Positions 1-46,469 of a stretch of 64,000 nt of DNA are shown piece by piece. Under the pieces are notes generated by a model. The model saw nothing but the letters and a program-made list of their open reading frames with translations. It did not search any database and was not told the DNA's origin. Location: the NCBI RefSeq assembly GCF_921293095.1, contig NC_060247.1, positions 56,703,111 to 56,767,110 of the forward strand. The letters are read 5' to 3'. Origin of the DNA: Ischnura elegans. Its lineage: Eukaryota > Arthropoda > Insecta > Odonata > Coenagrionidae. The stretch's first letter is position 1; each line of letters opens with the position of its first letter. The translations under genes and the position numbers were made by a program.

Positions 1-1403
1 TGACAAGTTGACACGCCCTTAAGTCCACATTCCAATGTCGCTGTAAGTAACGATTACCTAAAAAAAAGGGGGCTGAATGATAAAATTAAAAAAAAAGCAC
101 CGCACGATCAAGTAGACTCCAATCGGGGTAACTTTCGAAGAAAATCCAGATTTAGGAAATGTCCCAGATATTATCGCCGTATCGAAATGCTTGAAAAAAG
201 CATTATGAGACAAGACATGATGCAAGCTAGTATTTCACTGGATTATAATTCTTAATCGCAGCTACAAATACAATTTTCACAGATGCTTGCATGCTGGTGC
301 TCCAAACCTTGCCAATTTGCAAATATACTCTTGCGTCTCCTGCAATCACTAGGTTAAACTCCAAATGTCATTATGTCACTAGCATTGCACTAGCGGCTCA
401 TTAACATACCATCAAAGACTGAATACAATGAATTACGCGGAGCATCCTAACTCTGAGCATGTTCTGATGCGAACAGAGCAGGTGATAAAATATTTACATA
501 GTTCCTATCAATGAAATGGCATCAATTAGCTTAAAAGGGATGATTCGGGTAGGAAGACAAGGCTAATAGCGTATATCTCTTTCACAGAGATTTAAGCTGG
601 GACAGGTTGGGATAGGTGTTAAGTTGGTTTGGGAGAGGTGAGTGCATATGTTAAAACCTATACGAATAAATCATCCAAAGAAAAAGTTTAAGAACTTTTT
701 GAAGTCGCATAGATTAAACGATCGTGGGGTTGTGTACTTAATTACGAAGAAACGGCTGTTGCGAAGATGGGCAGATAACGCCCATTTTCTAGTAGCACCA
801 GTATCTAATTGGTTAGTTAGAGTAAAAAAAACACTTCAGTGTTAAAATTTTTAGAAAACTTCATGTACTTTCATTTTGAACCGGAAAATAATTTCCTAAA
901 TGGTGAAACTTATGCAAGATCCTTTTGACGACATCATGACTGTGCTACATATTGGCATAAAATTCCATTGTTTCGTTACACATTAGGGTACAGTAGAAGG
1001 GCCAATTTCTTACCAACGCACTTTGAGGATATTTGCTGGTGCCCAATGGCTCCACCCACTAGACAACCACGCTCCCCCAGACGCGTATGTTTCCAGCAAA
1101 AGCGGTGAATATGATACCTGGTCAAATTTAGATTCAATAACAAGTTATTTTTCAGCGACAAAACCTGATGCTTTAACTTTGCAAAATTTTGTTTTTTACA
1201 ACGAAAGTACAAAACCGACGACGCGGGCAAAAGGCATATTCCTCTCAATAATTTTCCTTTTCAGTAGCATATTTTTCATCATTATGGTTATATTAAACCG
1301 CTTCCCGTCTTCTCGTTCTTAGTGACTTGAGGCAGAAATGGTTTTTAATAACTTAAATACGGAAATTCGAAGCCAATCACTGAGGAAACAAGCACACTAG
1401 TCC
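1..1403. other. Intergenic sequence, no gene recognised
   Basis: AT-rich sequence without a recognisable gene. The longest open frame, 1023-1322 on the plus strand, would encode 99 residues with one hydrophobic stretch near its C-terminus. It overlaps an equally long frame on the other strand and matches no family I know, so I do not call it a gene. Confidence 0.5.
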
Positions 1404-1710
1404 AAGAGCGTACCCAGGATCAAAACTAGGGGGGGGGGGAAGGGGGCAAGCCATGGTCGTTCAAGTTGTAACATTTTAGCATGGAAAAGGTGAATGAAAC
1501 CAACATTTTAAGACAATTATAACAGCGCTTTATTAGTTTTTAAAATTATTTGCTTAAAAAACAATTTAGTTACATGACTTAAACTAATATTAAAGAAAAA
1601 TTGTTGAAAACTTTCGATTCAACCCAGTCTGATTTTCCTTAAAGACTTTAGTGATTTTTGCTACTGGGGCAGGGCAGCTGCCCCCTCCTGGCCCTGGCTG
1701 GGTATGCCCA
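1404..1710 (+). repeat. Dispersed MITE-like repeat, copy 1
   Basis: Starts with a TACCCAGGATCA-type end followed by a run of G, and ends in a GC-rich block around the motif GGGCAGCTGCCCC and CTGGGTATGCC. The same end blocks occur in inverted order at about 48.61-48.83 kb, so this is a dispersed element with imperfect terminal inverted repeats (GTACCCAGG against CTGGGTATG). No coding capacity and no clear target duplication were seen. Confidence 0.5.
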
Positions 1711-1811
1711 TGCACTAAGTTGTTTGCAAAGATCTAAGGGAAAAAGTGACTTCTATTTTCAGCTGCGAAAGAGCTAAAGCCTTCTTAGATATGTCCACCA
1801 TTTCTTGTTCT

Positions 1812-2082
1812 CATTGTCAGTGGCGCCGACTCCATGGGGCCTGAGGGGGACCGAGCCCCCTAAAAAAATCGTTACGAGTGTGAGTAAAAACTGTGACAGG
1901 CTTGTCGATTTTCTCCGGAGTGTCCAGATATCGATATTCGAGTTATCAGGGTTCTAATGTTGATCATATGACTCTTCTAAAATGCTTAAAAAACTTAAAA
2001 CTCACTACTACTAATAAAATTTCCCGGGGCAAGATCCCAGGTTTGGGACCCTTCGATTTTTTTTTCCAAGTCGACATCCCTG
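1812..2082 (+). mobile_element. hAT-type MITE, copy A
   Basis: Non-autonomous element of 271 bp flanked by a perfect 8 bp duplication CTTGTTCT (1804-1811 and 2083-2090), the target size of hAT transposons. The left end carries CAGTGGCGCCGACTCC; the right end reads CAGGGATGTCGAC on the other strand. It is a clear inverted relative of the element at 4648-4915, sharing the GAGGGGG...CCGAGCCCCC block and the internal segment around 1900-1990. The left end has six extra bases (CATTGT) before the usual CAGTGG. Confidence 0.75.
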
Positions 2083-2246
2083 CTTGTTCTACTCATTAAC
2101 TTGGCCGAAAATTGAGAAATTTAACAGGCAGATACATTCGGAAAGATGTTCCCTGGTATTTAATTGTCATTTTAGCACATTTATTGCATATTCTATATTT
2201 AGATATGAAAATACCGCACAGTGAATGACGGAAGTTTAACAAGGAA

Positions 2247-2500
2247 CAGTGGCGTAGCCAGGAATTTCGTTCGGGGGGGTCCAAAACCAGGGGGGAAATT
2301 TTTTTAAAAACAGGGTACTATGTTATGGGTTTTAGACTAATTTTAATGCTTTTTATAATCGAAAAAACTTCATTTTTTAGAGAGACATTTAGTAAATTCA
2401 TGATTTTTCAATATTTTGCTTGCTTTTGTTAAGGAAAATAATTGTGTCTTTATATTTCGGGGGGTCCGGACCTCCCCGACACCCCCAGTCTACGCCACTG
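2247..2500 (+). mobile_element. MITE with CAGTGGCGTAG terminal repeats
   Basis: Non-autonomous 254 bp element. The left end CAGTGGCGTAGCCAGG is matched on the other strand at the right end by CAGTGGCGTAGACTGG, followed on both sides by G-rich runs containing GGGGGGTCC. The flanks (ACAAGGAA and GCAAGATT) are only partly alike, so the target duplication is uncertain. The termini resemble hAT-type elements. Confidence 0.65.
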
Positions 2501-3365
2501 GCAAGATTAAATGGGCAGAGTAGGTGGTATATTTTTGGAAAAATATACCATAATTTCACTTCGGCAATCTGGTTCGTAGTAACCTTCAGAAAAGTATGTT
2601 TTTAATTTGGAGGCAGCTTTCAGTAACCAATACCCATAATATAATACAGTTGACCGTCCTTTTGATGAAACTTAAATTCTCGTTCTGACATTCCAGAACA
2701 ACTACTTTTTCCGAATATTTAGAAATTTACGAAAAACGTGATAGCACGCATTAAAATTTTATTTCAGCCGCATCAGCGCGAGATAGATGGAGAATTTAAT
2801 TACCCATTTGATATAAAACTCCCGGGTAAATTTAGAGTAAGGGCAGCAACTGTAACTGCCGCGATACCTCGGGTTAATGCATATTTAATGTCGCAGGAAT
2901 CACTACTTCGCCATCGCATATACAATGCTGAATTCCCAACTACCGTGATGATGACTGTGGTGCTAAATCAATTAAATGTAATGATATTCAAATTACAATT
3001 CCAACACTACATTATTCATGAGCGCCTTTAAAATTGCCCTTATAAAAAGCCGGAATAAAATATATGATCCCAATGGAATTACAATCAACAAGTGTCGAAA
3101 TATGAGCTATAATTATCTTCATCCACTATCTCGTTTATTCGAATTTGTTCTCCAGCGGCATGTACTTATATCACAAATGATTCCGCTCCATACTACATCA
3201 ATTCCATAGCAATGACGAATGAGGGATAAGATTTTAAGTTGAATAGGTAATAGCAAATCAATATGATCAGCACAAAATAGGTAGTTTAAATAAACTACAA
3301 CAAATTTTTAAATGCTTTCAATCTTCTCGGCAGGAATTTTTCCACTATTCTTCGAGTGGTGGGTC
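2501..3365. other. Intergenic sequence, no gene recognised
   Basis: Contains two short open frames on the plus strand (2738-3031 and 3018-3209) with no recognisable domain and no splice context. I see no other structure here. Confidence 0.5.
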
Positions 3366-3906
3366 CAGTGGCGGATACATATGGGGAGCGCCATCCCCCT
3401 TCGCGGGGCCGCCAGCATTGCCGAACATTGCAGAACCAAAATTGCGACTTTTTTATATCATAAAATAAACACATAAAAAAATAATATATAAATAAAAATA
3501 TAATATACATATAAATAATTATATATAAAAATACATCATTTTTATATCTTATTTTTGGTATTGTTTGTATAGGTGCATCATTATCATCATCATAAGTTAA
3601 CAATCCTAAGATTGGTTTGACGCAGCTCTCCATTTCTCTCTTCTATCCACTAACCTTTTCATAGCTACATATTTCTTCTCTTTTACATCCTTTATAATCT
3701 GTCCTATGTCCTAACTCATTCGGGGCCGTCCCTTGCCTTTTTTCCCTTCCACTTGTCCTTCATAATATATTTGTATAATGTGTTTAAAGTAAAACTTTCT
3801 TAAACTTTGCATGTGACTTATTTTTTTTATTACGATAAAATTAAAGGTAGCTCTGGATATCTTTTGCCCCCCCCGCCCCTTTGAGTTTTTTCTCTATCCG
3901 CCTCTG
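3366..3906 (+). mobile_element. hAT-type MITE with perfect 8 bp target duplication
   Basis: 541 bp element. The left end CAGTGGCGGATACATATGG is matched on the other strand at the right end by CAGAGGCGGATAGAG. A perfect 8 bp duplication GGTGGGTC flanks it (3358-3365 and 3907-3914). It has no transposase and its interior is very AT-rich (3470-3560). A shorter relative in the opposite orientation lies at 59379-59613, sharing the AGAAAAAACTCA and GCCGC..CATATGTATCC blocks. Confidence 0.85.
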
Positions 3907-4340
3907 GGTGGGTCACAGGGAAAAGACAGAAGGACGATGTGTTAGCAATAAAAGTCATCCTCCTCGAGATCTCCCACAAAATAACTATTTTTTTATGGAG
4001 CTTTGGTCTACAGTGCGAATCGCCACCACCTCATCAATATTTCACTTTACTAGGAAGCCTCACTCCCTCTCGACCAATAGTATTTCGTCTTTTTCTGTGA
4101 CGCATTATGACACCACTGCAGATAGGTTAGCCATTCTTGTGAATGAGAACGAGACAGGTCTATGAATGACGTTATCAGGCAGTCAAGCGCTCGCGCCACT
4201 TCAAAATCCATCATAAAATCATAAGCGGCGAACGCGAAAACTTATCCATAAACCAACCACACGTAAATGATAGAAGCGTCATACAACGATGAACATCATC
4301 ATAATTTTGTCCTTTTTTCCCACACAGACTTATCTATGAC

Positions 4341-4526
4341 TAACATGGGTTTATTTTGAAATTTTATGATGTTTAAAGAATTTAAACTGTCCCGGTAAAA
4401 TGCACTATTTCCGGCTCAAAGTTACACAGGAAATAACATGAGTTTATTTTGAAACTTTATGATGTTGAAAGAATTTAAACCGTCCCGGTAAAATTCACTG
4501 TTTCCGGCTCAAATTTATACCGGAAA
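4341..4526 (+). repeat. 93 bp direct tandem duplication
   Basis: Two adjacent copies of a 93 bp unit beginning TAACATG(G/A)GTTTATTTTG at 4341 and 4434. Each contains CCCGGTAAAAT and TTCCGGCTCAAA. The copies differ at scattered positions. No coding function is apparent. Confidence 0.8.
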
Positions 4527-4647
4527 AGGAAGGAGGATGGATCCACTGGAAATTCGGGAGATTACACTAAATGGGAACTCTCTCAGCGACGTAACTTCTA
4601 TCCGCCTAACCCATAACTCCTAACCCATCCCCTTTATTACTCATCAC

Positions 4648-4915
4648 CAGAGTTGCCGACTTACAAAAAATATTGGGGGGGGGGGGACCTTGCCCCGGGA
4701 AATTTTATAGGTTTTTTAAGTTTTTTTAGTTTTTAAGTTTACTTTTAAGTTTTTTAGAAGAGTCATATGATCAACATTAGAACCCTGATAACTCGAATCT
4801 GGATGTCTGGACACTCCGGGGAAAATCGACAAGCCTGACACATTTTTTCCTCACACCCATAACGAATTTTTGAGGGGGCTCGGGCCCCCTCAGGCCTCAT
4901 GGAGTGGCGCCACTG
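4648..4915 (-). mobile_element. hAT-type MITE, copy B (inverted relative of copy A)
   Basis: 268 bp element flanked by a perfect 8 bp duplication CTCATCAC (4640-4647 and 4916-4923). Ends are CAGAGTTGCCGAC on the left and, read on the minus strand, CAGTGGCGCCACTCC on the right. Its interior is the reverse complement of the element at 1812-2082, including the GTCATATGATCAACATTAG segment. A run of about 12 G lies near the left end. Confidence 0.82.
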
Positions 4916-5224
4916 CTCATCACCTACCCAAAACCCCGATCCCCGCAACCCCAATGTCAATCTTTGTTCCCTACACCTCAGATGATAAGTTAAGCCAAGT
5001 AAAACACAGGGATGTCACGTATAAACTAAAATTATCATAGTAAAGTACACCAAATTTTATACCAAAAAAATCTAATGCAGTAATGTTACCGTCTATGCAT
5101 GCTATGAAAACAGCTGCTAATCCAAAGATGGGGTGAGATTAGTGAATGGGACAAGGGACTAGCGTCCCACTGAGTCAGGTCTTTGAACAGGCGATTTTAG
5201 GTACCTGTGCAATTCTATTCCGTT

Positions 5225-5433
5225 AAGGCCGTTTTACACGGGGCACGTACTTGCACAATCTGACGTGTGTACGAAGATGCAGTCAAAATTGTGGAACACA
5301 TGAGAGAATGCGTGGGCGTGAGATGGCAAAACAGCCCGTTCTAATTTCGTTCATGCATTCGCGCAATTCCACACCATTTTAGAAATTAATGCAGTTCTAA
5401 CCGGCGCCATTCCGTGCCCCGTGAAACGGCCTT
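5225..5433. mobile_element. Short MITE with 20+ bp terminal inverted repeats
   Basis: The left end AAGGCCGTTTTACACGGGGC recurs inverted at the right end as GCCCCGTGAAACGGCCTTTA, giving a 209 bp element with no coding capacity. The target duplication is unclear; a TTA/TTTA-like flank is possible. The remaining sequence from 4924 to 5224 and from 5434 to 5743 shows no gene or repeat that I recognise. Confidence 0.7.
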
Positions 5434-5743
5434 TAGAGAGTTCTACACAGATAAGTAAGAGAGACTGCTTCATGAATGTAATTGGGGAAATAACATTTTG
5501 TGCCTTGCTCCGGCTAAAAGGGTAACGATAGTCATTTTAGACGAGGCTAGAAACTTGATCCTGAATTTAATAGCCTTTATCAAGAGCACCCAGTGTAACC
5601 TCTTTCATGTTTAACTCGTGCTAACATGATATTATGGTAAGCAATGCAAAAGGTCACAACAAATCAGCTACATTTCTTAGACTAAAAAGGTTCAACCTCA
5701 CTCCCTCCCACCTTTTTACCCACTGCCCCAGGTTGCCTATATA

Positions 5744-6678
5744 CAGGGTGCGTTCCGAAAGTAATGCAATTGAGTTTCTCATGCCGAGGCTGTTTTCTGT
5801 AGGATAAAACAACTTGAAGTAAGTGGGGTGGACATTAAGCTTTGCCTCAAACCAAAATTCATCGGCCTACAAACCATGGAAGCGGCAGGACGTCAGTTAT
5901 TGCAAACCTCTGCACGTCGCTTGTGTCACGAAAAAAATTTAATTGACGATAGAGCAAAGTGTAAGTTTTATGCTCAACTGAAAAAAATCTCTTCAGGAGA
6001 CTGACATAATGATTCAAGAGGCTTACACGGACTCTGCTCAGCCCTCCTCACAAGTTTTGTGGTGGTTAAAAAGCTTTCAAAAAGGGTCGGGAAGAGGTTC
6101 ACGCCCAAAAAGGCAAGGATGAGAAAATCAAGTGTAATCAGTAGGTACTCATTGCCTTTTTGACAGCAAAGGAGTGGTCCATACGGATTTTTTTCCTCAA
6201 GTAAAAAAAAAACTCTGTGAAAACTCCAAAAAATGTCATCAGCATGAGAAAAGACATCTCCGCTACCTGGGTACTCCATCTCAACAACGTGCCTTGCCAA
6301 AAATCACTACCAGCCCACAAGTTCCTGGCCAAACACCAGGTTCAATCCTGATCCACCACTCTCATAGTCCTGAAATTGCCCTTACAGACTTATTTCTACT
6401 CCCTCAGATCAAGACAGCCCTGATAAGGAATTTTTTTTGTAGAATCCATAGAATTGATCCAATCACTCTTGACAAAGACTTTGCGAGATGTCCCCAAAGA
6501 AGCCTTCCAGGGCATGTACCCATCTTGGCTGAGTCACTGGGAAAAATGTGTAGAAGCCCAAGGGCAGTGCCCTGAATACATGAATAATTGATTGATTTGA
6601 ACTTATAGTATGCATGCAAATCTGTTCAATAAATAAATTTTTCATCAAATAATTGCATTACTTTTGGAATGCACTCTG
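5744..6678 (+). mobile_element. Decayed mariner element
   Basis: 935 bp element flanked by TA dinucleotides (5742-5743 and 6679-6680). The left terminus CAGGGTGCGTTCCGAAAGTA pairs with the right terminus, which on the minus strand reads CAGAGTGCATTCCAAAAGTA. The interior holds remnants of a mariner transposase on the plus strand. At under 1 kb it is shorter than a full mariner (about 1.3 kb), so an internal deletion is likely. Confidence 0.82.
6300..6592 (+). pseudogene. Mariner transposase C-terminal remnant
   Basis: Broken coding remnant of a mariner transposase. Around 6360-6440 one frame gives a stretch like the family's catalytic region (SPEIALTDLFLLPQ, compare the usual YSPDLAPCDFFLFP), and near 6490-6590 another frame gives EAFQGMYPSWLSHWEKC, a typical mariner C-terminus. 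The frame changes between the two blocks, and the aspartate/cysteine context of the catalytic block is altered, so the protein cannot be made. Confidence 0.75.
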
Positions 6679-6680
6679 TA

Positions 6681-8872
6681 TTTACTGCTAATTGATAAAC
6701 TTGGAATACCATTCCTGTACATTATCCCCAAGGACACGGCCAGTGACCACCAAGAACCTGCATATCCACCTTTCAGCATTTCTCCAAATGCCTCAGGCTG
6801 AGGGACAACATCACCAATTGCTAGATGCAGCCTACACTCAGACCTTCTCCACATTTCTCGCCAAGTTTCTAGAGTGCCTGTTTAGTTGATAGGATGTCCT
6901 TAATTAATAATCACAGGTATTACAGGGTGACCCATGAAACCAAGGTCGACACAATAAAAACTATGCTTTCAAAATGGTTTTCATCACTGAAATATCAAAA
7001 TATATCCCTAAAGATAAGCTTGAGCTGTTTTTCTCTACATTTACAAATCAATTATACATTTGAATACCATATTGATAAATCAAACATTTATTCTTCATCA
7101 TACATAATACATTTTAATCATATGATATACATGTGCGCAACACAAATCTTATTTTATAAATGTAAACATCCAAAGGCATTGGAAATGTCTCTGATTATCT
7201 TCATCATTTTGCCATTTCTTTAAAAAATATAGTACTTTGACTTTGTCAATCAATGAAATTTTACAATACTTGAATCCTTGTCTATCTCAATCATTGACAC
7301 TATTCAATATTCAGAATATTAAAAAATAGTTAAGGAAATCACAAAAATATATGAAATACTGATACTCATGGCATTTCACCCAGTGCTTGCATGTAAACTT
7401 TCATTACAAATATTTTATCATTATGACACCTCTTCTCATCATGAAATGCAAATATTAATTTTCCTACGCCAATTTTTCACTCATTAGCAGAGAAGGCCTG
7501 TGAATTTTTTTCACTGATAAATTTTTAAATGATTATTTGGAACAATTTACACCTTGAATTGCTTAATTCTTACCCAATATTATGTTCCCAAAGATTGAGG
7601 AAGACTTCTGCTCCAAAATGTGTGTCCTCGATCAAATCACAATGTGCTTTTACAATACCCTCCAAAACATTTGCTTGAATATTATGCATGAGGAGGGATG
7701 CCAAGATAACCACTTTCACTTTACATTGATATTACATATTCAACCAATTATGACTGATATAATCTTTTCCTATATCACAAGTTTTCTAATAAAACAGTTC
7801 TTAGAAAAACATAGAGTATATATCTATATATGTAATATGCATTAACATATGAGTAAACGCCAACACAAGGTGTGGCTATACGGTACAGAAGAGAGGAAAC
7901 CACTCTGCACAATATTGAAACAGGACTGTCCCAATACATAGGGAAGAATCAAAGTTTCAAAAAAAAAATTACCTAAGTGGATAGGCTTACATCAAAACAG
8001 GCATCTCTTTTTCCAAAAGCAAAATATCTTACTTGCGTGTAAACCTTGCGCATTTTCACAAGCCATAACAAGCCTAAGATAAAAGACAAACTCAAAAGAG
8101 ACAGCATTGTAACCTGGAATCCATCATCCTTCACCCCAACAGACAATTAAGTATCTTGAAATAAAAATTTGAATAGCAAAGATAAAATATAATTTTTTAC
8201 ATTGAAACATGGACACAAACATTTTTTTGAAACATGGATACAAAATGAAAGATTTTCACAGAAATAGAAGAAAGTATGCATGTATATCTATTATATAAAA
8301 TGAGAAAAATACTGGTTACTAAATAAATTTACACCTAAAATAGAATTAATATTAAGTATTAGATAATATCAGGTACTCATGAAATTGCAGGCAAAAAAAC
8401 CTTTGTCCAGGTAACTTGGATTGAACTGGCCAAAAACTTTGTAAAATAATTCCCATCTAAACATCGCACATAAAAAATGAGCATATGTATTTGTCCAGAG
8501 AATATAATATATAGTAAAATAATGCATGCATTAAGTATTTCAAGAAACTACAGTAATACTTGCAGATGTGCATTTCTGTGAGCTAACTGTAAGGCCAAAA
8601 ACTTAACTATAAATGCATTCACTGAGAAAATTTGTGTGCAGAATTTAGTTCACAGCTTAAAGCTTGAATGATTAACTGCATCTGTCCATGGTTATATGCA
8701 TAACGTCAATATTCATACAGAACAGCAGATAGCCCCAACTTTACTTTACCTCTGTGCTCAGAGCCACAATCAGTGAAAGGACTACAAAACATTCAGTAGA
8801 TCAAAAAAATATACTTGATTGTTGCTTATCACACAAATAGCACACATTAAGCAAAATGTTTAATATCACTTT
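6681..8872 (-). other. Probable PASK 3' UTR and downstream sequence
   Basis: AT-rich sequence immediately downstream of the PASK stop codon at 8873. It has no recognisable coding region or repeat. Part of it must be the PASK 3' UTR. The first canonical AATAAA signal on the minus strand is at 7087-7092, with ATTAAA just upstream of it at about 7114, suggesting a 3' UTR of up to 1.8 kb. The exact cleavage site cannot be fixed from sequence. Confidence 0.45.
7087..7092 (-). terminator. Candidate PASK polyadenylation signal
   Basis: AATAAA on the minus strand (TTTATT on plus), about 1.78 kb after the PASK stop. It is the only canonical hexamer I found between 7000 and the stop. The long AT-rich context makes chance occurrence easy, so this is a weak call. 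Confidence 0.3.
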
Positions 8873-45081
<36,209 letters not shown>

Positions 45082-45322
45082 CTTCGACCAATTTCAACCC
45101 AACGTTTTCAACCGACAAAGGTCCAAACGGTCAAGTGTCGGTTTGTGAGACGTAAATTAATTCAAATATTGGCGTACGAAGAGCATTTTATATTAATAAT
45201 GAGCATTAAAATTTTAAAATACAATTTTAAAAAGATATTTTCCCATTATTAAAAATAAAAATTTTACAAACAGAATCTGTGTTGGTTCAACTTTATGTGG
45301 CGGACGATATGCGGTGGATAAA

Positions 45323-45357
45323 ATGTTAGCGTTCAAAATTGTGAATTTGTGGCTGAG
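45323..45357 (+). other. Possible MIPEP leader exon
   Basis: ATG followed by codons for MLAFKIVNLWL, ending at a GTAAAT donor with phase 2. Further exon-like segments with good splice sites lie at 49724/49731-49819 (donor GTGAGT) and 49904-49956 (acceptor TTTATTTCCAG). A chain 45323-45357, 49731-49819, 49904-49956, 50024 stays open and enters the MIPEP frame, adding 61 residues. It may equally be 5' UTR. Confidence 0.3.
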
Positions 45358-45694
45358 GTAAATCCGATTCTATCCCTTAGAAGTGAGAGGATTTCTTGTG
45401 TAATTCATAACTGTAATATTTAGGAAATGTATTCTGTAAATATCTCTCGACTAATTTGTCAAATTTCAAAACCTAAAAATAATGACAAATTCGCGTACCC
45501 ATGGGTACGAAACGGGACTGCAGTCCCGTTTGAACTATTTAATTCAGACGATTGCCTAAGGCCTCTATTTTTCGGGGCATTATGTGCCTTGCCCTATCTG
45601 GTTCACAAGAAATTGTATCATTTACATCCATGATTGCAGGGGAGCTGGAAGCTTTGGTTCAAGAATAACAGTACCTACCGATAAGCTAGCTTCT

Positions 45695-45748
45695 ACGCGG
45701 ACCTCTACATTTACAGAGTAGCTACTCTGTAAATGTAGAGGTCCGCGT
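45695..45748. repeat. 54 bp perfect palindrome
   Basis: Two 27-base arms without spacer and without mismatch, centred between 45721 and 45722 (GTAG|CTAC). The left arm starts ACGCGGACCTCTACATTTAC. It would form a 27 bp cruciform or hairpin. It is not part of a gene and no element boundary was found around it. The sequence 45749-46469 shows nothing else. Confidence 0.95.
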
Positions 45749-46469
45749 TTTGATAATTGTAAGCATCATTTGATCAAAGGTTTGGGTATCTCATTTCTTA
45801 ATCCAAGCTCAGGCTAAATGAGGGCATATACTCAAGCAATTATGTTCATTCCAACTCCCTCCATCCCAATATTCCCAAAAGGTCTGCATAATGATGTTAA
45901 TACCACATCTCATGTAAAAGTGAGAGTTCTATGAACCACAATTATAGATGTACCAACAGAGCAGGTGATTAATGTGTGAGACAAGCTGGCAGCAAAAGAT
46001 CTCATTAATAATATAAATGACTTCTCTGCAGCCCAATTTCATAGGCCATTTGATGGTGGTGGAAGGATCCTTCCTTGTTTATCAACAACACGTCAAAGAC
46101 CTAGGTGGACCTACACTAGGAAGAAGTCTTCTCAGGAGTTCCACTAAGTAAGCCAATCAGGCGTTGCTGACGTTTCAGTGATGGATTCAGTCATCAACTT
46201 GGTGGAATTCCTTGGAAGACTTGACCAGAATACATATACCACAGGAAAGCGTGAAGTCTCATATGTAACTCTACAAGGACTTCACTAATTTACTTCCCTA
46301 ATAGTCGTATATATTGAGCCATAAAAATAGAAGTGATTAGAAAAAGAAAAGGACAGATGACAGGTTGAAAAAAAAATTCAAGTTGTTGATTTAATAAATA
46401 TCAGGAGAAACAAACACATCTCTCATGATCATGAGGGGATAACAAAAAAATTTTATATTTTGATTTAAA

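Noticed and set aside
1023-1322. 99-codon open frame with a hydrophobic segment
   Set aside because: Overlaps a frame of similar length on the other strand, has no recognised homology and no clear splice or promoter signals.
4670-4690. Run of about twelve G
   Set aside because: Simple homopolymer inside a MITE end; no further meaning claimed.
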